Below are positions 28,121 through 36,609 of a DNA stretch of 64,000 nucleotides, one piece after another. This stretch comes from Myroides odoratus (GTDB taxonomy: Bacteria > Bacteroidota > Bacteroidia > Flavobacteriales > Flavobacteriaceae). Below the pieces are notes generated by a model. It had not been told where the DNA came from. It was given only the letters and a program-made list of their open reading frames with translations, and did no database searches. Where the stretch lies: assembly GCF_001549985.1 (NCBI RefSeq), contig NZ_LROZ01000005.1:124967-188966 (forward strand), given 5' to 3'. The position numbers were made by a program, and so were the translations under genes. Within the stretch, counting starts at the first letter, position 1, and each line of letters opens with the position of its first letter.

Positions 28121-28215
28121 AATTCTTTGATTTATACAATTATATCTTTGTCTTTTTTAAGATAGCTGCTGCGTTGTTCTTTTACTTTTGTGTCCATAAA
28201 ACAACAATTCACTTT

Positions 28216-29412
28216 ATGCTTAGAGAAGCTACAAACCAAAGAAAAAAGCTAGCAACTATTCTGGCTTTTAGTTCAATTCCCCTATCTGGATTTGTAACGG
28301 ACATCTACTTACCTTCTTTTCCTTCCATGGCAAATGATTTAGCCATTACAGAAAAAGAAGTACAACTTACTTTAACCTGCTATTTATTGAGTTATGGTAT
28401 TTCACAACTCTTTGTTGGTAGTGTTCTCGATAGTATTGGACGTTATAAACCCCGTTTAATTGCGTTGCTTTTTATTGCTTTATCCAGTACGTTAATCGCG
28501 CTTACAAATGATATTTTCTTGATTTGCCTGTTGCGCATTATTCAAGGAATTGCTATTTCTATTTTAGTTGTAGCAACTCGAGCCATTTTCATGGATATCT
28601 ACGAAGAAAAACAACGGGTCCATTACTTGAGTTATTTCACTGTCGTTTGGTCCTGTGGCCCCATTCTTGCTCCTTTCTTAGGTGGATACCTCGATGCTAT
28701 GTTTTCTTGGCATGCCAATTTTTATTTTCTTTCGATTTATGCTTTACTACTTTTTGTTTTAGATCTTGCCATCAGTGGTGAAAGTATTCCAGAAAAGAAA
28801 AAATTCAACTTGAGCCAAACCCTTCAGGTGTACAAAACCATGTTGAGCAACCAAAACTTTATCATGGGTATATTTATTCTTGGTATGAGTTACTCCATCG
28901 TGATGATTTTCAATATTGCAGGTCCATTTTTAATTGAAAATACCTTCAATCAAAATTCCATCGTCATTGGCTACTGTACCTTGCTCTTGGGATTTTCTTG
29001 GATGTTAGGAGGACTTATTGGCAAAAGAAGAATGCACCTCTCTTTTGAGCAGCGCACCACACGACCAATTTATATCCAGTTGGTCTTGTCTCTTGTTTTA
29101 TTAGCAACGAGCTATTACATTGACAACTTATACCTTTTGATGGTTGGTTTATTCTTCATCCATATCTGTTCAGGTACCTTATTCAACAATTTTTTCACCT
29201 CTACGATGTTAGCTTTTCCCAATAATTCAGGAACAGCAGGAGGCTTGATGGGGGGATTAACCTATGTCATTACCTCTTTAACCAGTTTCATCATTTCATC
29301 GTCTGGAGCCATCAATACTCAATTTCAATTGAGTACTCGTTATACCGCACTGATTCTTTGTCTTTTATTCTTGATTTTGTACATCGTTCAACTCAATAAA
29401 AAAACACACTAG
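28216..29412 (+). CDS. MFS transporter, Bcr/CflA drug-exporter type
   Basis: 398 residues from the ATG at 28216, with twelve predicted membrane helices. It has the Bcr/CflA-type N-terminal features (GFVTDIYLPSFPSMANDLAITEKEVQLTLTCYLLSYGISQLFVG), the loop motif GSVLDSIGRYKPR and RIIQGIAISILVVATRAIFMD. This family exports drugs and small metabolites using proton motive force. A TATCTTTG box at 28143-28150 suggests its own promoter after the AraC gene. Confidence 0.9.
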   Translation: MLREATNQRKKLATILAFSSIPLSGFVTDIYLPSFPSMANDLAITEKEVQLTLTCYLLSYGISQLFVGSVLDSIGRYKPRLIALLFIALSSTLIALTNDIFLICLLRIIQGIAISILVVATRAIFMDIYEEKQRVHYLSYFTVVWSCGPILAPFLGGYLDAMFSWHANFYFLSIYALLLFVLDLAISGESIPEKKKFNLSQTLQVYKTMLSNQNFIMGIFILGMSYSIVMIFNIAGPFLIENTFNQNSIVIGYCTLLLGFSWMLGGLIGKRRMHLSFEQRTTRPIYIQLVLSLVLLATSYYIDNLYLLMVGLFFIHICSGTLFNNFFTSTMLAFPNNSGTAGGLMGGLTYVITSLTSFIISSSGAINTQFQLSTRYTALILCLLFLILYIVQLNKKTH

Positions 29413-29451
29413 TCAACCCTAAAAAAAGAAGTCAATTTCCATCGAAATATG

Positions 29452-29493
29452 TACCTTTGCCGCCGCTTCCCTCAGCTTGAAGGAAGCGGTTTT
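29452..29493 (+). promoter_or_regulatory. Promoter and 5' leader hairpin of DMT gene
   Basis: TACCTTTG (29452-29459) is followed at once by an eight-bp hairpin, CCGCTTCC with GGAAGCGG (29463-29489), and four T. A transcript from this promoter would begin within the hairpin. It resembles a leader attenuator or a 5'-stabilising stem. Confidence 0.5.
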
Positions 29494-29521
29494 ATCATCT
29501 AAATAATTTGTATTACCTATT

Positions 29522-30433
29522 ATGGGACTAAACAATAAGTTTCTAGGTTTTTCAGCAGCTATCTTTGCTGCTGCACTTTGGGGTGTATCGGGAGCATTTG
29601 CTCAATTTTTGTTCAATGAGAAACATTTTAATGCGGAATGGCTAGTTACTGTTCGACTTCTAATTTCAGGTAGCATTATGCTTTCATTAGGTATCCTAAA
29701 AGGCGATAAAGATGTATGGCATATCTGGAAAAATAAAAAACATGCCTCTCAATTGATTGTCTTTAGTTTTTTGGGTATGTTATTAGTACAATACTCTTAC
29801 TTTATTACCATCTTTCACTCGAATGCAGCAACAGCTACCGTACTTCAATATATTGGTCCTGTTTTTATTGCTATTTACTTAGCCCTTCGCTTGAGAAAGT
29901 GGCCCAAGCCTATTGAAATATTAGCGATTGGTTTAGCTATGTTAGGTACCTTTTTATTGGTTACACACGGAGATATCAATAGTTTAACGATTACCCCTAC
30001 AGCTTTAATTTGGGGAATTATCTCTGCCCTTGCACTGGCAGCTTACACGATTTTACCCGTACACCTATTAAAAGAATACAGCCCTATTGTCATCATTGGA
30101 TGGAGTATGTTAATTGCAGGTACGGGCATGGCAATTGTATATCCACCTACGCATTTTCCTGGAATATGGGATATGGAAACCTTTTGGGCCGTTGCTTTTA
30201 TTATTCTATTTGGAACCTTAATTTCCTTCTATATCTTCTTAGATGCCATCAACAATATTGGTCCACAACGCGCCAGTTTACTCGCTTGTGCTGAGCCTTT
30301 ATCAGCAACCTTAATTGCCGTTTTTTACTTCGGAGTTCAATTTGAATTTCTAGATTGGTTAGGTAGTAGTTGTATTATTTTCACCATCTTATTACTGACG
30401 AAAATAAAGAAAAAGGAAATTCCAGAGCATTAA
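29522..30433 (+). CDS. EamA/DMT-family transporter
   Basis: 303 residues and ten hydrophobic helices in two EamA repeats (about 5-140 and 150-295). Typical motifs are FAAALWGVSGAFAQFLF near the N-terminus and ASLLACAEPLSATLIAVFYFG in the last third. It is closest in pattern to RhaT/YdcZ-like metabolite exporters; the substrate is unknown. Its end overlaps the convergent flippase gene by 4 bp. Confidence 0.9.
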   Translation: MGLNNKFLGFSAAIFAAALWGVSGAFAQFLFNEKHFNAEWLVTVRLLISGSIMLSLGILKGDKDVWHIWKNKKHASQLIVFSFLGMLLVQYSYFITIFHSNAATATVLQYIGPVFIAIYLALRLRKWPKPIEILAIGLAMLGTFLLVTHGDINSLTITPTALIWGIISALALAAYTILPVHLLKEYSPIVIIGWSMLIAGTGMAIVYPPTHFPGIWDMETFWAVAFIILFGTLISFYIFLDAINNIGPQRASLLACAEPLSATLIAVFYFGVQFEFLDWLGSSCIIFTILLLTKIKKKEIPEH

Positions 30434-31899
30434 TGCCAATAACGCTTCAACAATAAAATAAAACGCTGTTGGATTAAAAATACCCACGGCGTTTTAAAAA
30501 TTAAAACCCCGCCACAAAGCAAGACAAATCCCACGCGAACAACTAACGTAAGCAAATAGCTGTGATTGAGAACGGGGATATAAAACCCAATCCCCAACAC
30601 CAATAACATAGAAAGGAATAACTTGCCAAACTGTAAATCAAAAGGCCATAGTTTCATTTTTAAGTAGATGTAAATGACCTTTCCTACATTAAACAGGGTT
30701 AAACTAATTAATGAAGCTAACCCAACACCAAAAATACCAAAATCAGTTTGAGTCAAAAACCACAGATTCATACCGACATTCAGCACCATTAAAAACAGAA
30801 TAGAAATTAAATTAAAACGGTAGTATTTGGAATAGGAAATAATCTCTGAATTAAATCCTGTCGACATATTAATTACCCCATTGACCCCTAACAAATAGAT
30901 AATTGGAATAGAAGCTGCTAATTTATCATAGGTGGGCAAGACACGAAATAACGGATCAATCCCCACTGCTACACAAGAGAACAACAACATTCCGATAAAA
31001 AACATTACACGGGCTACTTCTTTGTATTTCTCATTGAGTTTTTTGAGCTGTACATTTTTAATTAAATCTGAAATAACAGGAGCATACAAAGCAAAGACAC
31101 CTGTAGCTGGAATTGCTAAGGTGGAAGCTAAAGTTACCCCAATATTATAGGTTCCATTCGCCTCATACGAAATGAAATACGGAATCATCAACGAATCCAC
31201 GCGAAACGCAAAAAAAGAACCAAAACTCCCCGCAAAAGCAAATAAACTATAGGCGTAATAGTCCTTTTTCTTTACCTTATCGAATAAGTCCTCATAGTTT
31301 TTGCTCAGGTGATAAGGATATAACTTATAAATATAGATTCCTATCACCGCAGTGATTAGCCCATAACTTACAATATACAACACTAAACCTTGATCAATCG
31401 TCGTTGTGGTATACAGCGCTAACAAAAAGATACTGGGTAATGTAATTTTGGGAATAATCTTCTCAAAGAAAGTAGGAAAGGATATCTTTTGCAGGTTTGT
31501 CGCTTGCCTGCGGAACAACTCGATATAAGCCATTGCAATAGCTAATGGAAAGGCAAAAGCTACATAGTTAAACGAAGCATCTGCGTAAAAAAATCGAATA
31601 ACAAGTAAAGAAATTCCGACCCAACCAGCCAATTTTGCCAAAGAAATCAAGCTATAACTAAAGAGTTTATGCTGTAATTTTTCGGTCAATTGGGGATAGA
31701 AATTAATCAAGGCATGGGTACTTCCCAAAACGATGATAGGATACATAATTTGAGCACAGGCATCAACAAAACGAATAATCCCTAGCATTTCTTTATCTTG
31801 AGGGTAGATTAAAATCGTTGAAACAACGCCAATCAATACGCCTAAATAATTAATTAGCGTAAATAAAAAAGCTTGTTTGGTTGAAATACCATTCCCCAT
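30430..31899 (-). CDS. Polysaccharide biosynthesis flippase (Wzx/MATE-like)
   Basis: 489 residues with about 14 hydrophobic helices and the layout of the MOP superfamily: ISTKQAFLFTLINYLGVLIGVVSTILIYP at the N-terminus, then GTYNIGVTLASTLAIPATGVFALYAPVISDLIKN in the second half. It is expected to flip lipid-linked sugars across the inner membrane for envelope polysaccharide. The divergent neighbour is a glycosyltransferase, consistent with an envelope role. The minus promoter has TATATTTG at 31927-31934. Confidence 0.88.
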   Translation of the reverse strand: MGNGISTKQAFLFTLINYLGVLIGVVSTILIYPQDKEMLGIIRFVDACAQIMYPIIVLGSTHALINFYPQLTEKLQHKLFSYSLISLAKLAGWVGISLLVIRFFYADASFNYVAFAFPLAIAMAYIELFRRQATNLQKISFPTFFEKIIPKITLPSIFLLALYTTTTIDQGLVLYIVSYGLITAVIGIYIYKLYPYHLSKNYEDLFDKVKKKDYYAYSLFAFAGSFGSFFAFRVDSLMIPYFISYEANGTYNIGVTLASTLAIPATGVFALYAPVISDLIKNVQLKKLNEKYKEVARVMFFIGMLLFSCVAVGIDPLFRVLPTYDKLAASIPIIYLLGVNGVINMSTGFNSEIISYSKYYRFNLISILFLMVLNVGMNLWFLTQTDFGIFGVGLASLISLTLFNVGKVIYIYLKMKLWPFDLQFGKLFLSMLLVLGIGFYIPVLNHSYLLTLVVRVGFVLLCGGVLIFKTPWVFLIQQRFILLLKRYWH

Positions 31900-31926
31900 T
31901 GTACTTATTTCCTTGATTTGTATCTA

Positions 31927-31974
31927 CAAATATACTGGCTATTCGATGCTTAACTACATTTTTTTATATTTTTG
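31927..31974. promoter_or_regulatory. Divergent promoters for flippase and glycosyltransferase genes
   Basis: TATATTTG on the minus strand (31927-31934) and TATTTTTG on the plus strand (31967-31974) are both exact TAnnTTTG matches in the 124-bp gap between the two starts. Confidence 0.5.
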
Positions 31975-32023
31975 TGTGACTGCATGCTAAAAGTTTTCAT
32001 TTTAAAAAAAGTGGCAGTTGTAA

Positions 32024-32890
32024 ATGTCTTATTCCATGAAGTATATTGTTATTATTCCCGCTTACAATGAAGCCTCTTATATTGCAAAGACGTTGCACAG
32101 TTTAGCGGCTCAAACCGTACTTCCGGAATGGGTTCTTGTAGTCAATGATAATTCAACGGATCAAACAGCAGCACTTGTAGAAACATTTACCGCTCAATAT
32201 CCTTGGTTACACTTAACCACTAAATCTTCAGCAGCCATTCATTTACCAGGAAGTAAAGTAGTGCAAGCCTTCAATTATGGCTTATCCCTTCTACCTGAAT
32301 CTATAACTTATGATATCATTGTAAAATTGGATGCAGATTTAATTCTTCCTCCTGATTATTTTGCTTCTATCCTAGCAGCCTTTATAGACAATCCTAAACT
32401 CGGTATGGCTGGAGGTATTGCATTAATAGAGAAAAACAACCATTGGGTTGTCGAAAACTTAACGGATAAAGACCATATTCGCGGCGCATTCAAAGCCTAC
32501 CGAAAGGCTTGTTTTCAACAAATTGGGGGACTCAAACCAGCCATGGGATGGGATACCGTTGATGAATTACTCTGCCGATATTATCAGTGGGAAATCCTTG
32601 TGCGCCAAGATTTACAAATCAAACATCTCAAACCAACAGGGGCACAATACGATCAAACTGCACGTTATAAACAGGGAGAAGCCTTTTATCGCCTACACTA
32701 CGGTTTATTGATAACGCTTATCGCTAGTTTAAAATTAGCCTCTAAAAAAGGAAAACCGTTGTTGTTTCTCGATTATATCAAAGGGTATTTTAAAGCAAAA
32801 GCAAAGCAAGAACCCTATTTAGTCACAGAAGAACAAGGAAAATTTATTCGTCAATACCGTTGGGCTAAAATAAAGTCCAAGTTGTTTTAG
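32024..32890 (+). CDS. Family 2 glycosyltransferase
   Basis: 288 residues; a second ATG at 32036 is equally possible as the start. The GT-A fold shows YIVIIPAYNEASYIAKTLHSLAAQ, the nucleotide-binding VNDNSTDQT and a DxD-like VKLDADLILPP near residue 105. A following region GWDTVDELLCRYYQWE resembles the acceptor-binding loop. It transfers a sugar from a nucleotide-sugar donor, probably to an envelope glycan given the divergent flippase. Confidence 0.9.
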   Translation: MSYSMKYIVIIPAYNEASYIAKTLHSLAAQTVLPEWVLVVNDNSTDQTAALVETFTAQYPWLHLTTKSSAAIHLPGSKVVQAFNYGLSLLPESITYDIIVKLDADLILPPDYFASILAAFIDNPKLGMAGGIALIEKNNHWVVENLTDKDHIRGAFKAYRKACFQQIGGLKPAMGWDTVDELLCRYYQWEILVRQDLQIKHLKPTGAQYDQTARYKQGEAFYRLHYGLLITLIASLKLASKKGKPLLFLDYIKGYFKAKAKQEPYLVTEEQGKFIRQYRWAKIKSKLF

Positions 32891-32958
32891 TACATTTTTT
32901 GACCTTATAAACCTAAAAACTCATTTGTAATTGGTAATTTAGCCGATATTTATTTTTT

Positions 32959-33705
32959 ATGATAAAAACTGGATTAACAAATATTGGTCAGTACTTTATT
33001 ATGCTAAAAGAAATTTTTAGCAAAATGACTAAGTGGAAAGTAATGAAGGAACTCATCTTCAAAGAAATAGACGATTTAATTATTGGATCTTTGGGTATTG
33101 TTTGTTTCTTATCTTTTTTCGTTGGAGGTGTTGTTGCAATTCAAACTGCCTTAAACTTAACCAATCCCTTAATTCCTAAATATCTTATCGGATTCGCAAC
33201 TAGACAATCGGTTATCTTAGAATTTGCTCCAACTTTCATCTCCATCATTATGGCGGGAAAAATGGGATCTTTTATCACATCGAGTATTGGAACCATGCGT
33301 GTTACGGAACAAATTGATGCCTTAGAGGTCATGGGAGTTAGTTCATTGAACTACCTTGTTTTCCCTAAAATGGTCGCTGTTTTGTTATATCCTTTTGTTA
33401 TTGGTATCAGTATGTTCCTAGGTGTTTTAGGTGGATGGTTCGGTGGTGTTATGGGTAATTTTGTATCTTCAGAACAATTCATCACTGGATTACAAGATAG
33501 CTTTATTCCATTTCACATTACCTATGCGTTTATTAAAACGACTCTTTTTGGTTTTTTATTAGCAACTATTCCTTCTTACTTTGGATACTACATGAAAGGT
33601 GGTGCACTAGAAGTAGGAAAAGCAAGTACAACTGCTTTCGTATGGACCAGTGTGGCTATTATCCTAACAAACTATATATTAACCTCTCTCCTTTTAAGTA
33701 ATTAG
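32959..33705 (+). CDS. mlaE: MlaE-family lipid ABC transporter permease
   Basis: 248 residues with about five membrane helices and the MlaE signatures LVFPKMVAVLLYPFVIGIS and AGKMGSFITSSIGTMRVTEQIDALEVMG. Known Mla/MCE permeases move phospholipid between inner and outer membrane. It is followed after 4 bp by the matching ATPase gene. An MCE-domain protein, usually part of such systems, is not adjacent here. Confidence 0.93.
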   Translation: MIKTGLTNIGQYFIMLKEIFSKMTKWKVMKELIFKEIDDLIIGSLGIVCFLSFFVGGVVAIQTALNLTNPLIPKYLIGFATRQSVILEFAPTFISIIMAGKMGSFITSSIGTMRVTEQIDALEVMGVSSLNYLVFPKMVAVLLYPFVIGISMFLGVLGGWFGGVMGNFVSSEQFITGLQDSFIPFHITYAFIKTTLFGFLLATIPSYFGYYMKGGALEVGKASTTAFVWTSVAIILTNYILTSLLLSN

Positions 33706-33709
33706 CAAG

Positions 33710-34483
33710 ATGATTGAAGTAACAAACATAGAAAAGTCTTTTAATGGCAATAAGGTTTTGAAGGGAATTACCACGACGTTTGAAACGGGAAAAACCAATT
33801 TAATCATAGGACAAAGTGGTTCAGGAAAAACGGTTTTCTTGAAAACACTTTTGGGTATTCACGCCCATGACAACGGACAAATTCTATTTGATGGAAGGGA
33901 TTATGCCGATATGAATAAACATCAACGCCGTGATTTGCGTACGGAAATTGGAATGGTATTTCAAGGAAGTGCTCTTTTTGATTCCATGACAGTGGAAGAA
34001 AATATTGCTTTTCCGTTGCGTATGTTTACCAACAAAAGCGATAAAGAAATCATGCATCGCGTAAATGAGGTAATTGACCGCGTCAAATTAATCAACGCCA
34101 ATAAAAAGAAACCTTCGGAAATATCTGGAGGAATGCAAAAAAGGGTAGCCATTGCACGCGCAATCGTAAACAACCCTAAATATTTGTTCTGTGACGAACC
34201 AAACTCAGGATTAGATCCCAAAACAGCAATCGTCATTGATAACTTGATTCAAGAAATCACCCACGAATACGATATTACAACTGTAATTAACACACACGAT
34301 ATGAACTCAGTCTTGGAAATTGGAGAACACATCGTCTTCTTGAAAAATGGGGTATTGGCTTGGTCTGGAAACAATAAAGAAATTATTCAAACAGACAATG
34401 AAGATGTCGTTGATTTCGTTTACTCTTCTGAGCTCTTTCAGATGGTTCGAGATGCAATGCGACACATTGGCTCTACTAAATAA
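33710..34483 (+). CDS. mlaF: MlaF-family lipid ABC transporter ATPase
   Basis: 257 residues with Walker A GQSGSGKT (about 36-43), Q-loop MVFQGSALFDSMTV, signature SGGMQKRVAIARA, Walker B YLFCDEPNSGLDP and the H-loop THDM. The wording of the signature and the QGSALFD segment is characteristic of MlaF. It powers the MlaE permease encoded just upstream. Confidence 0.95.
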   Translation: MIEVTNIEKSFNGNKVLKGITTTFETGKTNLIIGQSGSGKTVFLKTLLGIHAHDNGQILFDGRDYADMNKHQRRDLRTEIGMVFQGSALFDSMTVEENIAFPLRMFTNKSDKEIMHRVNEVIDRVKLINANKKKPSEISGGMQKRVAIARAIVNNPKYLFCDEPNSGLDPKTAIVIDNLIQEITHEYDITTVINTHDMNSVLEIGEHIVFLKNGVLAWSGNNKEIIQTDNEDVVDFVYSSELFQMVRDAMRHIGSTK

Positions 34484-34548
34484 GTGATAAGAAAAAGAAA
34501 TGGGAAATAGATTAATTTTATCGATTCTAACCTTATTTCTTTCTTGAT

Positions 34549-34588
34549 AAAAAGCGAAAGGCTTGCAGATGCAAGCCTTTCGCTTTTT
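34549..34588 (+). terminator. Strong terminator after mlaF
   Basis: An 18-bp perfect stem (AAAAGCGAAAGGCTTGCA and its complement) with a two-base apex is followed by T's. Confidence 0.9.
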
Positions 34589-34756
34589 ATTTTTGAATCC
34601 TCGTGCATTTTCATTGGGTCTTCTCCTTTCAACAAACTTCTCCTATACAAAGGCAAACACCATTCGCTCTTAAGCCTATCTCCCACTTCCGTTCTTGTTT
34701 TAGATTAAGTCATTTTCATTCGCAATGAAGTAACTTTGAGTATAAAATAAAAGGAT

Positions 34757-35629
34757 ATGAAAACAAAAAATATTGAACAAATCGTAGCACCAAAACCTGC
34801 ACATTTTGTAGGAGATGGTTTCAGAGTACACAATTTTATTCCAGGTGTTCCAGGAATGAGTATGCAACGCATGGATCCCTTCATTATGTTAGATTACAAC
34901 TCCAAATACCACTTTGGGCCAAGTGAAATTCCAAGAGGGGTAGGTGTCCATCCACATAAAGGTTTTGAAACCGTAACAATCGCTTATAAAGGACGTGTTG
35001 AGCACGGCGATAGCAGCGGTGGTGGTGGAATCATTGGAGAAGGTGATGTACAATGGATGACAGCCGCATCAGGGGTTTTGCATAAAGAGTTTCACGAAAC
35101 AGAATGGAGTAAAACAGGAGGTGAATTTCAGATGGTTCAATTGTGGGTCAATCTTCCTGCAGAAGCAAAAAAAGGACAGCCGCAATACCAAGCGATAGAA
35201 AATGCGCAAATGCCTCATTATACGCTTGCAGATGAGCGAGGATTTATCGAAGTAATCGCAGGTGAATATCAAGGAGTAAAAGGCCCTGCGACGACCTTTA
35301 CGCCAATCCATATGTCTAACTTAAAAGCAAAAGCAGGCGCAGAGGTAACGTATGAATTTCCTACTACCTATAACACCCTATTGTTAGTACTAGAAGGAAG
35401 CATCAAAGTAAACGGATCTGATGTGCAGCAAGATCACGTCGCTGTTATGGCTCATGATGGAGACCAATTCACTATTGAAGTAACGGAAGATGCTATCGTA
35501 TTAGTTTTAGCAGGTCTGCCAATCAAAGAGCCTATTGCGCATTATGGTCCTTTTGTAATGAATACACAAGAAGAATTACTACAAGCCTTTGACGATTTTA
35601 ACACAGGTAAATTCGGAACTTGGAATTAA
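34757..35629 (+). CDS. Pirin-family cupin protein
   Basis: 290 residues with the pirin core near 20-130: FIMLDYNSKYHFGP, then the metal-binding VHPHKGFETVTIAYKGRVEHGDSSGG and VQWMTAASGVLHKEFHE, and the C-terminal pirin domain (about 175-280). The His and Glu residues of the first cupin that hold iron are present. Bacterial pirins can act as quercetinases or redox-sensing regulators; the role here is not predictable. It is a single gene with a terminator at 35,638. Confidence 0.93.
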   Translation: MKTKNIEQIVAPKPAHFVGDGFRVHNFIPGVPGMSMQRMDPFIMLDYNSKYHFGPSEIPRGVGVHPHKGFETVTIAYKGRVEHGDSSGGGGIIGEGDVQWMTAASGVLHKEFHETEWSKTGGEFQMVQLWVNLPAEAKKGQPQYQAIENAQMPHYTLADERGFIEVIAGEYQGVKGPATTFTPIHMSNLKAKAGAEVTYEFPTTYNTLLLVLEGSIKVNGSDVQQDHVAVMAHDGDQFTIEVTEDAIVLVLAGLPIKEPIAHYGPFVMNTQEELLQAFDDFNTGKFGTWN

Positions 35630-35637
35630 TTAATAAT

Positions 35638-35669
35638 GAAAAGGTGTTGCTGAGCAGCACCTTTTTTTT
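35638..35669 (+). terminator. Terminator after pirin gene
   Basis: AAAAGGTGTTGCT pairs with AGCAGCACCTTTT around a short loop, followed by eight T. Confidence 0.85.
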
Positions 35670-35702
35670 ATGTATTTTATTTTCTCATTTTGTGAATTCT
35701 CC

Positions 35703-35710
35703 TAATTTTG
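35703..35710 (+). promoter_or_regulatory. -7 box TAATTTTG for lipoprotein gene
   Basis: This exact TAnnTTTG match lies 12 bp before the ATG at 35723, indicating a very short leader. It rules out the earlier TTG start at 35708. Confidence 0.45.
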
Positions 35711-35722
35711 CAAATAAAAACT

Positions 35723-36304
35723 ATGCACAAAAGAATCGCAACAATAAGCTTACTTCTTGGATTGTGTGTGGGATGTACTTCCAAAAACACAATAACTGAA
35801 CAGCCTGTAACCAACAAAGTAAGCGTTGAAAACAAGGAAACAGCGAAAGTTGAAACCAAAACAGAAGAGCAGGAAGAATTGAAACTCGACGGTACGAATC
35901 CTGAATTATACGCAGCTTCAGAGGAGAAAATGTTGAATATGCTAAATGAACCTGACCAACAACGTTTGCAAAAAGCAATTCAAATTATATCCAACAAAAT
36001 TGCAGAAACCGTAGATTTATATACGGAAGACGATGAAATTAATTTTGATGAATGGCATGCTATTTATTGTAAAAAAGTAAATGGATTAACTTTTACAGGG
36101 ATTCTTCAATTAGCGGAACAATTATTAGTAGAAAACAAACAGCGTACACAAGCTAGTTTGAAAGAAGAAATAGCTGACCTAAAAGCTAACCCAACCGACG
36201 ATCAAGAAGAGTCATTGTCATTTTTGCAAGAAGAACTTAGAAAAACAAAGAATTTACCTACTACTATTGACACTTATGTGTATAATGAGGAATGCTTTCT
36301 CTAA
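35723..36304 (+). CDS. Small acidic lipoprotein, function unknown
   Basis: 193 residues from the ATG at 35723. The signal ends LLLGLCVGC, a good lipobox. A low-complexity Lys/Glu/Thr-rich linker (about 25-60) is followed by a helical domain rich in Glu, Gln and Leu (YAASEEKMLNMLNEPDQQRLQKAIQIISNKI), which may form a coiled coil. No family was recognised. It is transcribed alone. Confidence 0.75.
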   Translation: MHKRIATISLLLGLCVGCTSKNTITEQPVTNKVSVENKETAKVETKTEEQEELKLDGTNPELYAASEEKMLNMLNEPDQQRLQKAIQIISNKIAETVDLYTEDDEINFDEWHAIYCKKVNGLTFTGILQLAEQLLVENKQRTQASLKEEIADLKANPTDDQEESLSFLQEELRKTKNLPTTIDTYVYNEECFL

Positions 36305-36391
36305 AAATAGAAATCATTTAACTATTTTTTTATAATTTACAATTCATTATAAAAGTGTTCAACTCAAAATTGATGATTTTTTTCTTTTTTA

Positions 36392-36600
36392 TTTGTTAAT
36401 AAATTAGTTTTTACTTATATTTGATTTATAGATTTAACCTAAAAAGGTATTTACCTCGTTAAATCTTCTTCCTCGTTGCATTTTTAACAAGAGGACTAAA
36501 GCAAAAAAAATCCCTTCAGGATAAAAGATAAGTTGAAAAAGAAAAGTGATGTTGTTAAGTGTAAAAAAGAGTTCCCCTATTTTAGGAACTCTTTTTCATT
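36392..36600 (+). ncRNA. Candidate non-coding RNA with its own promoter and terminator
   Basis: TTTG (36392-36395) and TATATTTG (36416-36423) are spaced 20 bp, a near-consensus Bacteroidota promoter. The only downstream signal before the convergent M3 peptidase gene is the terminator AAAAGAGTTCC...GGAACTCTTTT (36568-36597). The transcript would be about 170 nt and contains no credible frame. Internal pairing includes TCCTCGTT...AACAAGAGGA. Size, position and class suggest a 6S-like (6S-Flavo) RNA or an sRNA; the class is inference. Confidence 0.5.
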
Positions 36601-36609
36601 TTATAGCAC

